A DNA stretch of 64,000 bases, taken from Planctomycetota bacterium (GTDB lineage Bacteria; Planctomycetota; UBA1135; GCA-002686595). Shown in pieces: positions 47,668 through 56,359 of this stretch (the stretch's first letter is position 1; every line of letters starts with the position of its first letter). Location: NCBI GenBank assembly GCA_028278425.1, contig JANQEJ010000037.1:1-64000 (forward strand), given 5' to 3'. The translations under genes were made by a program, and so were the position numbers. The notes below the pieces were generated by a model. That model saw only the letters and a list, made by a program, of their open reading frames with translations, was not told where the DNA came from and searched no databases.

Positions 47668-49388
47668 CGGCCTTCTTCGTGCTTCGGGGGCGCCTCGGCC
47701 TCGGGGCCCAGGCACTGGGTGCGGAGCCACATCCGGGCTCCGTAGCTCCAGCTCTTCCAGGCCTCGACGTTCTCCAGGAGCTCGACCGCGCTCGCGGCGT
47801 CCACGCGGACCTCCTCCTCGATCTGGAGGCTCCGGAGGTAGCGGTCCAGGTCGCCCGGCCGCGGGTCGGCCATGGCCAGGGCCGTCGCCAGGAGAGCCGT
47901 TCCCGTCCGGCGCATCTCCTCGGGATCGACGAACTCGACCCGGTCGAGGCTCGTGTGGTAGGTGAAGTCCGTGAAGTGCCAGAAGAGCACCGCCGGCACC
48001 CCCATCTTGATGTAGACGTCGTGGTCGCTGCCGCCCTCCCAGGGGTGGTCGGCGGTGGTCCAGCCGCCGGCGTGCACCGAGACGTCCGCCATCGCGCAGC
48101 GGGCGATGACCGACAGGCCGTTGGGGAAGATGTACTCGTCCTTCGGGTCGTAGGCGCCCCAGGGAGTGTGCTCGTCCGGCGGCAGGACGGACTGGGCGCC
48201 GGGGTCGGGATGCCGCTCCAGGAGCGCGATGGCGCCGGTGTCCCGCGACTGCCCCGTCATGTCCGAGGAGATGCCGGCCACGGGCGTGCGGCTGGTGGAC
48301 TCCAGCCACATCTCGGTCTGGCGAAACTCGTCGCCCCAGATGAAGACCACGCTGCGGTCCGGCCAGGAAAGCTGGCCCTCGTCGAGCAGGCCGGCCAGGC
48401 TGCGGGCCCCTTCGAGCAGGCCGGCGATCCCGGAGGCGTTGTCGCAGGCCCCCGGTTCCTGGATGTGGCTGGAGATGGCCACCGCCTCGTGGGGGCGCTT
48501 GGCGCCGACGATGGTCGCGACCAGCGTGCGCAGGGGCCGCTCCTCGAACTCGACCTCCGCCTCGAAGGCGAGGTGCGCCCCGCCGGCCTCGACGGCTTCG
48601 CGGATCAGCTCGTGGCTCGCGGGCGAGATCTGGCACACCGGCATCTCCGTGTCGGGGGCCAGCTCGCGGAACTGGATCGCGTCGAGATGGCGCTCCCTGC
48701 CCGACGGATCGACGTTGAACGGGAAGAGCGACGACGACACGATCGCCACGGCGCCCTTGGCCTTGGCGCGCTTGAGGACCTGGCGCGCGCTGGCGTCGGT
48801 GACGAGGATCGAGCCCGGCTCGAGGTCGGCGAGGTGCAGCGCCACCGGCCCCTCGACCGAGCAGGAGCGCACGTTGACGGGCAACATCGTGCGGTCGCGG
48901 TCGTTCTCCACCTCGAACGCGTGGAGCGTCGCGGGCTCGCCGCCGTCGGGCTTGAGCCGGAGCTTCGCGCGCTTGGGGGTCCACGCCGGGTGGGAGCGTT
49001 CGCGCTCCAGGATCTTGAGCTCGAGCCGCGGGTGCGAGCCGAAGCCCGCCCCCTTGAGGGTGCTCTCGACGTGGTCGAGCACCGCGTCGTAGCCGGGGCT
49101 CGCCGGAGCGCGGAAGTAGGGGTCGGCGAAGCGCACGGTGTCCATCGCCCGCTTGGTGCGGAAGGCGTCGAAGAGGGGTCCGGCGAAGCGCGCCGGCCCG
49201 CTGTCGCCCATCGCCACGCCGGGACCGCGGTGGTCGAGGTCGACGGCCGGCTCCGCGCTGTCGATCGTGTCGCGCGCCTGAAGCAGCTCTTCGAGGTCGG
49301 GTGTGGTCTCGCAGGCGACGAGGAGCGCCGCGGCACCTCCGACCAGGACCAGGGCAGCGCGACGGGACCGGGGGACACGCGGTCGCAT
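47664..49388 (-). CDS. M28-family zinc peptidase lipoprotein
   Basis: A 574-residue protein with a lipoprotein signal (LLVAC lipobox near residue 26). The M28-type catalytic region has the zinc ligands in SSHIQEPGACDNASG and GDEFRQTE, and later WEGGSDHDVYIKMGVPAVLFW, with the His of HTSLDRVEF. A protease-associated-like domain (TDASARQVLKRAKAKGAVAIV) is inserted before the catalytic part. An AGGAGAG ribosome site precedes ATG 49388. Its stop codon lies inside an inverted-repeat arm. It is likely the last gene of the hpt/rluA/truD/mtnP unit, after a 14-base gap. Confidence 0.85.
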   Translation of the reverse strand: MRPRVPRSRRAALVLVGGAAALLVACETTPDLEELLQARDTIDSAEPAVDLDHRGPGVAMGDSGPARFAGPLFDAFRTKRAMDTVRFADPYFRAPASPGYDAVLDHVESTLKGAGFGSHPRLELKILERERSHPAWTPKRAKLRLKPDGGEPATLHAFEVENDRDRTMLPVNVRSCSVEGPVALHLADLEPGSILVTDASARQVLKRAKAKGAVAIVSSSLFPFNVDPSGRERHLDAIQFRELAPDTEMPVCQISPASHELIREAVEAGGAHLAFEAEVEFEERPLRTLVATIVGAKRPHEAVAISSHIQEPGACDNASGIAGLLEGARSLAGLLDEGQLSWPDRSVVFIWGDEFRQTEMWLESTSRTPVAGISSDMTGQSRDTGAIALLERHPDPGAQSVLPPDEHTPWGAYDPKDEYIFPNGLSVIARCAMADVSVHAGGWTTADHPWEGGSDHDVYIKMGVPAVLFWHFTDFTYHTSLDRVEFVDPEEMRRTGTALLATALAMADPRPGDLDRYLRSLQIEEEVRVDAASAVELLENVEAWKSWSYGARMWLRTQCLGPEAEAPPKHEEGR

Positions 49389-49402
49389 GGGAGCTCTCCT
49401 TC

Positions 49403-50272
49403 TCAGGATTCCACGTATTTGTCGATCAGGAGACCGAGCCGGTCCCTTGCCTCCGCCGGAATCCTCGCGGGGTCGGTCATGATCGCAAACCGGAGCGCAT
49501 CCTTGCAACCGCAGGTTCGCTCGGCCGGGACGCGGCCCGCGGCGACCTGGATCAGGCTCTTCGCGTTGCCCACGTTCTTCCGCATGATCTCGAGCACGGC
49601 CTCGACGGTGACGTCGTCGTGGGTCTCGTGCCAGCAGTCGAAGTCCGTGGCCATCGCAACCGTCGCGTAACAGATCTCGGCTTCGCGGGCGAGCTTGGCC
49701 TCCTGGAGGTTGGTCATCCCGATCACGTCGACTCCCCAGGAGCGGTAGATCTTCGACTCGGCGCGCGTCGAGAACTGCGGACCCTCCATGTTGAGGTAGG
49801 TCCCGCCGTCGTGGACCTTCAGCCCGACCTCGCCGGAGGCCGCGAGGAGAACGGCGCGCACGTCGGCGCACACCGGGTCGGCGAACATCACGTGGGCGGC
49901 GACGCCGTCGGTGAAGAAGGTGTCGGGGCGGTGCCGCGTGCGGTCGAAGAACTGGTCGATGACGACGAAGTCGCCGGGCTCGATGTCCTCGCGCATCGAG
50001 CCGACGGCGGAGATCGAAAGGATCTGCGTCACGCCCAGCCGCTTCAGCCCCCAGACGTTCGCGCGGAAGTTGATCTCCGACGGGCTGATGCGGTGCCCGC
50101 GGCCGTGGCGCGGCAGAAACACCATCCGAACGCCGTCGAGCACGCCCGTGATGAACGCGTCGGACGGCTCGCCGAAGGGCGTCGCGAGCGCGACCTCCTC
50201 CACCTCCCCGAGCGCCTCGATCTCGTACAGCCCGGAGCCGCCGATGACTCCCACGACACGTTCTTCGCTCAT
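49403..50272 (-). CDS. mtnP: S-methyl-5'-thioadenosine phosphorylase
   Basis: A 289-residue purine nucleoside phosphorylase-fold enzyme that splits methylthioadenosine into adenine and methylthioribose-1-phosphate in methionine salvage. Landmarks are GVIGGSGLYE, FLPRHGRGHRISPSEINFRANVWGLK, NMEGPQFSTRAES, WGVDVIGMTNLQEAKLAREAE and YATVAMATDFDCW. Its start overlaps the truD stop (ATGA), so it is translated with the tRNA-modifying genes. Nearby hpt suggests grouped purine salvage. Confidence 0.93.
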   Translation of the reverse strand: MSEERVVGVIGGSGLYEIEALGEVEEVALATPFGEPSDAFITGVLDGVRMVFLPRHGRGHRISPSEINFRANVWGLKRLGVTQILSISAVGSMREDIEPGDFVVIDQFFDRTRHRPDTFFTDGVAAHVMFADPVCADVRAVLLAASGEVGLKVHDGGTYLNMEGPQFSTRAESKIYRSWGVDVIGMTNLQEAKLAREAEICYATVAMATDFDCWHETHDDVTVEAVLEIMRKNVGNAKSLIQVAAGRVPAERTCGCKDALRFAIMTDPARIPAEARDRLGLLIDKYVES

Positions 50273-51594
50273 CGATTCCCTCGCGGTTTGCTCGCCTTTT
50301 GACCCGGCTTCTTGCCTGCGCTTCGGCGCGTGTTTCGATCGGCACGGCCGGTCTTGCCCGTGCCCTTTCGCCGGTTCCGGTCCTTGCCCTTGCCGCGCCC
50401 CTTCGGTTGGTTCGCCTCGCCGACACCGTGCGCGAGCAGACGTTTCACGACGAGCGTCGCGTACGCCCCGCGCGGCAGCTCGAAACGAACCTTCACCAGG
50501 CTCCGGTTGCGGTTGAGCGCGTCGTCGACGGCGGGCCGGACGCGCAGGAAACGCGGGACGAGAAGGAGCGGACGGTCCTCGCCCTTGAGCTGGAACCCGG
50601 GGACGCCTTCGACGTGGAAGTGGTCCGCCACCATGTGCTCGCGCGCGAGCGCGTCCTCGAGGAAGCCGAGCTCCTCGGGATCCTCGACGTCCTCGAAGCG
50701 GTCGCCCGGCAGGCGGAACGTCCGCCTGGTAGCGAGGGCGGCCGGCACAACTCCGGAGAAGCCGACGAGCGGCCCCTCCTCGCTGTCCACGACGATCCGC
50801 TGCTTCACGGGCACGTGCTTGCGCACGAGCTCGGCCACGGCGCGGTTCCACACGTGCGACTGGTACGCGTAGAGGTGGATCAGACGCACCCGGGAAGCGA
50901 CGTGGAAGAAGGCGCCCGCGAAGTCCTCGGGGTTCTTCGCCAGGTGCTCGAAGATCGAGTGGTGCTCTCCGAACTTGCCGGCGATCCCGCGGCAGGCCTT
51001 CCAGTCCCCCCACTTGGCGGCGAGCGACTCCTTGAAGCGCCGGTAGCGCTCCGCCTCGAACGGCCCGACGCCGGTGAGCAGCGCGCGCAGGGCCTTCTCG
51101 TGGTTGCCCTTCATCAGGTCGCGCGCGATCCAGCCCTGCCCGTGGCGCAGGTTGCCGAACCGCTGCTCGTCGAAGTAGTTGACGACGCCGTGCTCGCGCA
51201 CGAGCGGGAGGTTCTTGCGCAGCGTCGCGACGTCGCGCCGCTCGAGATCTCGCACGGTGATCTCGAACGCGTTGCCGAGGCTCGCGGCGCTCGACATCTC
51301 CTCGAGCGCGAAGCCGATCGGCTCGACGATGAGCTCGCGGGTCCGCAGCTTGACCGGCCGGCCGCCGGGCACCGTCATGTGCTGGATGGTGATCGCTTGC
51401 TTGTCCTTCAAGCCGGCGAGGGCGACGTCGCCGACGTCGACGCCCGCCTCGGCGGCGAGCTGCCGCGCCGCGTCGGCGGAGGTCAGCTTGCGCTTGGTGA
51501 CGCGATAGAGCCGGTGGTCACCGCGCTCCTGCACGAACCCCTCGGCCAGGAGCTCGCGCACGCGGAAGTCGCCGATCCGCTGTTTGAGCTTCAC
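50269..51594 (-). CDS. truD: tRNA pseudouridine-13 synthase TruD
   Basis: A 441-residue pseudouridine synthase. GTG 51594 overlaps the upstream RluA-family stop (GTGA). The start KLKQRIGDFRVRELLAEGF and the catalytic motif GLKDKQAIT (nucleophilic Asp) fit TruD, as does YFDEQRFGNLRHG. It is longer than the usual 350 residues because of a basic Arg/Lys/Gly tail of about 50 residues (GRGKGKDRNRRKGTGK and beyond), perhaps an added RNA grip. It modifies U13 of tRNA-Glu in known species. Its stop overlaps mtnP. Confidence 0.95.
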   Translation of the reverse strand: MKLKQRIGDFRVRELLAEGFVQERGDHRLYRVTKRKLTSADAARQLAAEAGVDVGDVALAGLKDKQAITIQHMTVPGGRPVKLRTRELIVEPIGFALEEMSSAASLGNAFEITVRDLERRDVATLRKNLPLVREHGVVNYFDEQRFGNLRHGQGWIARDLMKGNHEKALRALLTGVGPFEAERYRRFKESLAAKWGDWKACRGIAGKFGEHHSIFEHLAKNPEDFAGAFFHVASRVRLIHLYAYQSHVWNRAVAELVRKHVPVKQRIVVDSEEGPLVGFSGVVPAALATRRTFRLPGDRFEDVEDPEELGFLEDALAREHMVADHFHVEGVPGFQLKGEDRPLLLVPRFLRVRPAVDDALNRNRSLVKVRFELPRGAYATLVVKRLLAHGVGEANQPKGRGKGKDRNRRKGTGKTGRADRNTRRSAGKKPGQKASKPRGNR

Positions 51595-52667
51595 CGCCGC
51601 CTCCGCGGCCGCGGCCGCTTCGTCCGCGCGCCGGGGGCGGCGGACCGTCCGAAGGCGCGCACCTTCGAGAGCTGCTTGAGCGTCCGCTCGAAGTCCTTGG
51701 GCAACGGCGCCTCGACGCGGATCTCGTCGCCGCCGCCGGCGGACGGAAAGGCGATCTCGCGGGCGTGGAGCGTCAGCCGGTCGATCAGCGGGCGCTCGGC
51801 GCGACCCCGCTTCGCGCGGTAGTCGGATTTGATCTCGGAGAGCAGCAGCGCGTCCCGGCGCCCGTAGTACGGATCGACGGCGAGCGGGAAGCCGGACGCC
51901 GCGAGGTGGACTCGGATCTGGTGCGTGCGACCCGTCAGCGGCTCGCACGCGAGCAGCGTGTAGCCGCGATAGCGCTCCGCGACGGAGATGCGCGTGCGCG
52001 AGGGCTTGCCCCCTCGCTTCTGCACGCGCATGCGACCGCTCTTTCGCGCGTCGCTGTCGAGCGGCAGGTCGATCATCTCGCTCTCGCCGTCCGCGAGCGG
52101 GTGCTCCCCCTCGACCAGCGCGAGATAGGACTTGCGCACCCCTCCGCCGTCCCAGGCCGCGCGCAGGGCGCGCTCGGCCTCCAGGTGCTTGGCGACCACC
52201 ACGCAGCCCGACGTGTCCTTGTCGATGCGGTGGACCAGGCGCGGGCGGAACGAGAGGGCGACCTCGCCCGGCTCGCGGGTCTCCTCGTCCGGCTCGCGGT
52301 CGAGGGCGATCTTCATCAGCGCCCCCGAGAGCGAGGCGAGGTGCCGGTGCCACCGCTCGGGCTCCACCGCGAGGCCCGCCGGCTTGTTCATCACCATCAC
52401 GTCGTCGTCCTCGTGCAGGATCGGCACCTCGATCGAGGGGGCGACCGGCTCGAACGCCGGCATCCCGTCCTCGTCGAAGTCGACCGTGAGCACCTGTTGG
52501 TGGCGGAGCCGCTGCGACGGGTTGGCGGCGCACGCGTCGACGAGCACGCGGCCCTCGCGCACCTCGCGCCGGACGAACCCCTTGGTCAGGCCCGGATAGA
52601 CGAGACACAGGTACTCGTCCAGCTCGAGGCCGGCGCTCTCCAGGGGGACGACGAGGTACTCGCTCAC
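51591..52667 (-). CDS. RluA-family pseudouridine synthase
   Basis: A 358-residue synthase starting at GTG 52667. An S4-like N-terminal part (about 1-70) precedes the catalytic domain with NKPAGL, RLVHRIDKDTSG carrying the catalytic Asp, and LTGRTHQIRVHL. The C-terminal tail is rich in Arg (RRRR). Family members modify 23S rRNA or tRNA; the target position cannot be set from sequence. It overlaps truD by four bases, giving two pseudouridine synthases in one operon. Confidence 0.92.
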   Translation of the reverse strand: MSEYLVVPLESAGLELDEYLCLVYPGLTKGFVRREVREGRVLVDACAANPSQRLRHQQVLTVDFDEDGMPAFEPVAPSIEVPILHEDDDVMVMNKPAGLAVEPERWHRHLASLSGALMKIALDREPDEETREPGEVALSFRPRLVHRIDKDTSGCVVVAKHLEAERALRAAWDGGGVRKSYLALVEGEHPLADGESEMIDLPLDSDARKSGRMRVQKRGGKPSRTRISVAERYRGYTLLACEPLTGRTHQIRVHLAASGFPLAVDPYYGRRDALLLSEIKSDYRAKRGRAERPLIDRLTLHAREIAFPSAGGGDEIRVEAPLPKDFERTLKQLSKVRAFGRSAAPGARTKRPRPRRRR

Positions 52668-52709
52668 GGCGCGCGGTGGTTGTCTCGGGGCGCAAGAGCC
52701 CGGGCGCGG

Positions 52710-53279
52710 TCAGACGTCGACGCGGTCGGCCCCGGCCGCCGCCGACGTCAGGACCTCGGGCCGAAGCCCGCCGACGAAGGGCAGGTTGCGGTAGCGTCCG
52801 GCGTAGTCGAGGCCGTACCCGACGACGAAAAGGTCCTCGACCTCGAAGACCTTGAAATCGGCCTCGAAAGACACCGCCCGACGCGACGGCTTGTCCAGAA
52901 AGACGCAGGATCTGACGTCGCGCGCACCGCGTCGCGTGAGCTCGTCCGTCAGCGCCTGCAGCGTCCGGCCGGTGTCCAGAATGTCGTCGACCAGAAGCAG
53001 CGTTCGGCCTTCGATCTCGTCGCCCGCCGGGAAGTAGTTCACCTCCAGCTCGCCGGAGGTCGTGCCCTCGCGATAGCTTTGCGCGGACACGAAGGCAAGC
53101 TCCAGGGGGATCGGAATGCGCCGGATCAAGTCCGAAGCGAACACACAGGATCCCTTCAGCACGGAGACGACCGTAAAGTCGACCCCCCGGTAGGCCTCGG
53201 TCACCTCCGCAGCGACGCGGTCGATTCCACCGAGGATCTCCTGCTCGGAGAAGAGGATTCTTTCGACGTCATCGTGCAC
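52710..53279 (-). CDS. hpt: Hypoxanthine phosphoribosyltransferase
   Basis: A 189-residue purine salvage enzyme that makes IMP or GMP from bases and PRPP. It shows ILFSEQEI, the flexible-loop SAQSYREGTTSGELEV, the PRPP-binding LLLVDDILDTGRTL and FVVGYGLDYAGRYRNLPFVG, all typical of bacterial HPRT. GTG 53279 is chosen because it gives the family length; upstream in-frame TTG 53369 would add 30 unconserved residues. The gap to rluA is 42 bases, so it probably heads the operon of hpt-rluA-truD-mtnP-M28 peptidase. Confidence 0.93.
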   Translation of the reverse strand: MHDDVERILFSEQEILGGIDRVAAEVTEAYRGVDFTVVSVLKGSCVFASDLIRRIPIPLELAFVSAQSYREGTTSGELEVNYFPAGDEIEGRTLLLVDDILDTGRTLQALTDELTRRGARDVRSCVFLDKPSRRAVSFEADFKVFEVEDLFVVGYGLDYAGRYRNLPFVGGLRPEVLTSAAAGADRVDV

Positions 53280-53590
53280 GGCAGAACTCCGAAGCTGGGG
53301 AAAAACGGCCCTGATCGGTGCCCTGGAGGCCGTTTCTGCGCGTTTCGCGGCCTCGGGGGAGCCGGACAATCTAACAGATCTTGAAGGGGAATTCTCGCTC
53401 GCAAACCTTGAGGAACCGGGGGCCGATGTTAGATTCGATTCGAACCGGGAAGGACTTCAACTCCTGGAGTCCAGACCTCTCCCGGCAGGGAACCCGGTTT
53501 CGTTTTTTCCCCTTCTGGGGCAAAGGAAGGGAAGCAAAGGCACCCCGTAGTCACGGTCCTTCCCCCAGGCCCCTCCCTGGAGCTCTCCTG
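53280..53590. promoter_or_regulatory. Divergent control region between hpt and the coiled-coil gene
   Basis: A 311-base region without a gene. It holds a perfect 9-base inverted repeat, AATCTAACA (53368-53376) and TGTTAGATT (53427-53435), 50 bases apart. Each half contains TTAGAT, which resembles a -10 box reading outward or a regulator half-site. On the plus strand TTGAGG lies 16 bases before TAGATT (53430-53435), a moderate promoter for the coiled-coil gene. No strong hpt promoter is clear. Confidence 0.4.
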
Positions 53591-53923
53591 ATGTCATCCA
53601 CGACGGAATCCACGTCACGACGGAAGTACAAGCGCCGCACGGACGAGGAACGGATCGCCGATCTCGAAGCCAAGATCGCGGATCTCAAGGCGCGCGAGGA
53701 CGCGAAGAAACGCAAGGACGATCCGCTGATCCGGGAAATCCCGAAGATCCAGCGACGCCTCCGGAAGTTCGCGCAAATGGCGGCCCAGGTCGACCGGCTG
53801 GACGTCGCCAACTCGACGACGGCGTTCGTCGCGAGCCTCGACCGCATGGCGCGCTCGGACCGGCTCAAACCGGCGCGCCTGATCACGGACGAAGAAGAGG
53901 AGCTGGCCGAAGGCGAAGCCTAG
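53591..53923 (+). CDS. Small charged coiled-coil protein, function unknown
   Basis: A 110-residue protein beginning at ATG 53591 (MSSTTESTSRRKYKRRTDE). It forms a long basic/acidic helix (ERIADLEAKIADLKAREDAKKRKDD) with heptad-like spacing, then a shorter helical part and an acidic end (DEEEELAEGEA). A TGGAGC-like ribosome site is 10 bases before the start. The upstream frame to 53381 looks non-coding. Basic start plus coiled coil could mean nucleic-acid or ribosome association, but no family is recognised. Confidence 0.6.
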   Translation: MSSTTESTSRRKYKRRTDEERIADLEAKIADLKAREDAKKRKDDPLIREIPKIQRRLRKFAQMAAQVDRLDVANSTTAFVASLDRMARSDRLKPARLITDEEEELAEGEA

Positions 53924-53930
53924 GCCGAGC

Positions 53931-54158
53931 TAGGGGCCTGTCCGAGTATTGGCCGCACCCGCACGGCGCCCTCTCGAACGCAGCCCCGCGTCGGGGGCCC
54001 CTTCGAAACGCTCCGCAGGACCGTTTCGATTCCGCCTACGCGGAACCGGGGCTTACCTTCCTCAGCGTATCGCGGTGGATACGCGGTCGTCGTCGCTCCT
54101 TGATCCGCCGCGAGAGATGCGAGCGTGCGGGCACGGCGAGTACTCGGACAGGCTCCTA
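53931..54158. repeat. Inverted-repeat element (35-base imperfect arms) between two gene ends
   Basis: Arms 53931-53965 and 54124-54158 match in reverse complement with several mismatches. The core GCCTGTCCGAGTA is identical. Left of the element is the stop of the coiled-coil gene (53923); the right arm contains the TAG stop of the minus-strand membrane protein gene. The interior has other short hairpins (for example CGTATC-GCGGTG-GATACG) but no gene. It resembles a REP-like or miniature element and separates two convergent genes. Confidence 0.7.
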
Positions 54159-55799
54159 ATCGTCTTTCGCTGCGGCGAGCCGCACTTCCTCGGCCAGGGA
54201 GGTGCGGTACCACCAGCCGACCTCATCGGTGGTCGCCGCGCGTTCCCAGGACTCCATGTCGTCCAGCAGGAGGACGATGGCGTCGTGATCGGGGCGGTCG
54301 GCGTCGGGCAGGAGGACGTGATCGACGCCCGCCAACTGGAGGTCGAGCGCCACGGCCGCTGGGTCCGGCACGCGCCGGCCGGTCACCAGGTCGAAGAGAT
54401 CCGGAGCGGTGCGGCTCCACCGGAGCAACCGTTCCCCGTCGGGCTCGGCGAACGGGCCGAAGAGCGCCGGCCGCTCGTGCCGCGTCTGCCAAGTCGACGC
54501 GACGTGCGGCCCCCACGCGTGCGTGAGCGTGCAAACCGCTCCGCCGCGGGAACCGCCGTCGTCGCGCGGAAGCTCGGCGATGCGCTCGACGGCCTGCGGG
54601 TGCGCGACCTCGAAGGTGGTCCAGGGTCCGACCCAGAGCTCGAAGAGCATCCAGACGCCGAGCGCCGCGGCGATCCGCCGACGCGGCGCGGCGCAAAGGG
54701 CCTGGAACCCCATCCCGGCCGCGATCGCGGCCGGCAGGAGGACCAGGGACCAGGCCGCCCCGGGCGGCACGACGCGCCACCAGGGCGCGGGCAGGAGCAC
54801 GAGCGCCACGAGCGCCCAGCGCCGCGCCCGCGGAACGCGCCACGCCGCGAAGCCCGCCAGAGCGACCAACGCGAGGCCCGGGTGCAGCTCGACCTCCTTG
54901 TCGAACGCGAGGCCCAACCACGGGTGAAGATCCGCGGGCAGAAGCAACGACCCCGGTCCCATCCGCGGGACGTCGCCGTGCGCGCCGAAGGTGAGAAACA
55001 GCTCACGCCCGCCGGCCAGCTCGCGGGCGAGCGGCCACGCGGCGAGCCCGGCCGCGGCGACGAACCAGAAGAGCGCGATCGGGTCTAGGAGGCCCCCGCG
55101 CGGCGCGACGCGCTCGTCCTCGGCGGTCGCGGGCGCCATGGCCGCAAGGACGAGAGCGCAGACGAGGAGCAGGAACGCCCCCTGGACCGAGGCCAGAGCC
55201 TGGAGGCCGAAGACCGCCCCGGCCCCGAGAGCCGATCCCCAACGGCGCTCGCGCACCATGCCGAAGCGCGTCCGCATCCATCGGAGGAAGAGCAGGAGAA
55301 AGAGCGGCGGCAGCGGTCCGCCGACCGCATAGGGGTCCTCGAGCGCGCCGTGCACCGCCGCCGGCGCGAAGCTCCAGCCGAGGGCGGCGACCGCGGCCGC
55401 CCACGGGCCGAGCTCGAGCCAGCGCGCGAGGAGCCACGCGGCGGCGAAACCCGAAGCAAAGAGGAAGAGGATCAGCGCGTTGAGCGCGAACGGCGTCCCG
55501 CGCCAGCGCTGGAGCGGCGCGGTCAGCCTGGCCCAGAGCAGCGGGTGCCCTTCGGTCAGGAGCGAATGCCCCTCGGGGTGGAACACCTCGCGCGCGAAGT
55601 ACGCGGGCTCACCGCGCTCGGCCGCCTCGCGCGCTCGCCAGAGCTTCCAGACCCACGCGTGCTGCCCGGCCGTCTCCACCGTGGAGCGTGCCGGGTCATG
55701 GGAGAGCGAGCGGTCCGCCTCTCTGGCCAGGGGCCACGTCCACGCCACCGCGAGAACCAGCCCCGCCAGGAGCACGGCGAAGGGTTCGTACGCTCGCAC
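54156..55799 (-). CDS. Polytopic membrane protein, glycosyltransferase-C-like
   Basis: A 547-residue membrane protein starting at GTG 55799. The first helix (FAVLLAGLVLAVAWTWPLA) is followed by a periplasmic loop with HAWVWKLWRAREAAERGEPAYF and REVFHPEGHSLL, a pattern (W...W...G.P.F....F.PEG) seen in GT-C-type lipid-sugar transferases and related membrane proteins. About ten further helices and a C-terminal soluble region of about 150 residues follow. The donor and acceptor are unknown. It is divergent from the Nudix gene with a 23-base gap. Its stop lies in a repeat arm. Confidence 0.72.
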   Translation of the reverse strand: MRAYEPFAVLLAGLVLAVAWTWPLAREADRSLSHDPARSTVETAGQHAWVWKLWRAREAAERGEPAYFAREVFHPEGHSLLTEGHPLLWARLTAPLQRWRGTPFALNALILFLFASGFAAAWLLARWLELGPWAAAVAALGWSFAPAAVHGALEDPYAVGGPLPPLFLLLFLRWMRTRFGMVRERRWGSALGAGAVFGLQALASVQGAFLLLVCALVLAAMAPATAEDERVAPRGGLLDPIALFWFVAAAGLAAWPLARELAGGRELFLTFGAHGDVPRMGPGSLLLPADLHPWLGLAFDKEVELHPGLALVALAGFAAWRVPRARRWALVALVLLPAPWWRVVPPGAAWSLVLLPAAIAAGMGFQALCAAPRRRIAAALGVWMLFELWVGPWTTFEVAHPQAVERIAELPRDDGGSRGGAVCTLTHAWGPHVASTWQTRHERPALFGPFAEPDGERLLRWSRTAPDLFDLVTGRRVPDPAAVALDLQLAGVDHVLLPDADRPDHDAIVLLLDDMESWERAATTDEVGWWYRTSLAEEVRLAAAKDD

Positions 55800-55822
55800 G
55801 CCCGAGAAACTACCATCCCGCC

Positions 55823-56359
55823 ATGGAACGCCATCCGTCGATCGAGCTTCTCGCCTCCGACACGCTCTACCGGGGCCGCGTCTTCGAGCTGGTCGTGGAG
55901 ACGCTGCGCCTGCCGTCGGGGCTGGAGCAGCGGATCGAGGTCGTCGACCACCCCGGCGCGGTCTGCATCGCCCCGCTTCTCGACACGGGGGAGCTGGTCC
56001 TGGTGCGCCAGTACCGCCACGCGACGGGCGACTGGCTGTTGGAGCTGCCGGCCGGGCGCCTCGAGGCGGACGAGCCGCGGCGCACCGCCGCCGAGCGCGA
56101 GCTGGAGGAGGAGACCGGCTACCGTGCCACGGAGTGGGAGGAGCTCGCCGACTTCTATACCGCCCCCGGCTTCTGCTCCGAGCGGATGACGCTCTACGTC
56201 GCGCGCGGACTGCGGGAGGTGGAGGGCGGCGGTCTGGCCCACGACGAAGACGAGGAGTTCGAGCTCGTGCGCCGCCGGCCCGAGGACCTGCTCGGCGGCG
56301 ACGTGCGCGACGCGAAGACGCTGCTGGCGATCGGGCTGCTCCTCGCGCGCAAGGCGTAG
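55823..56359 (+). CDS. Nudix hydrolase, ADP-ribose pyrophosphatase-like
   Basis: A 178-residue Nudix enzyme of the NudF/ADP-ribose pyrophosphatase type. The Nudix box is complete: G-RLEAD-E followed by seven residues and RELEEETGY. It begins with the typical strand pair LYRGRVFELVVETLRLPSG and continues VDHPGAVCIAPLL, RQYRHATGDWLLELPAGRLE. It would remove toxic ADP-ribose or nucleotide-sugar by-products. ATG 55823 is chosen as the upstream frame is non-coding. It is embedded on the opposite strand of a long minus-strand open frame, discussed separately. Confidence 0.93.
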   Translation: MERHPSIELLASDTLYRGRVFELVVETLRLPSGLEQRIEVVDHPGAVCIAPLLDTGELVLVRQYRHATGDWLLELPAGRLEADEPRRTAAERELEEETGYRATEWEELADFYTAPGFCSERMTLYVARGLREVEGGGLAHDEDEEFELVRRRPEDLLGGDVRDAKTLLAIGLLLARKA

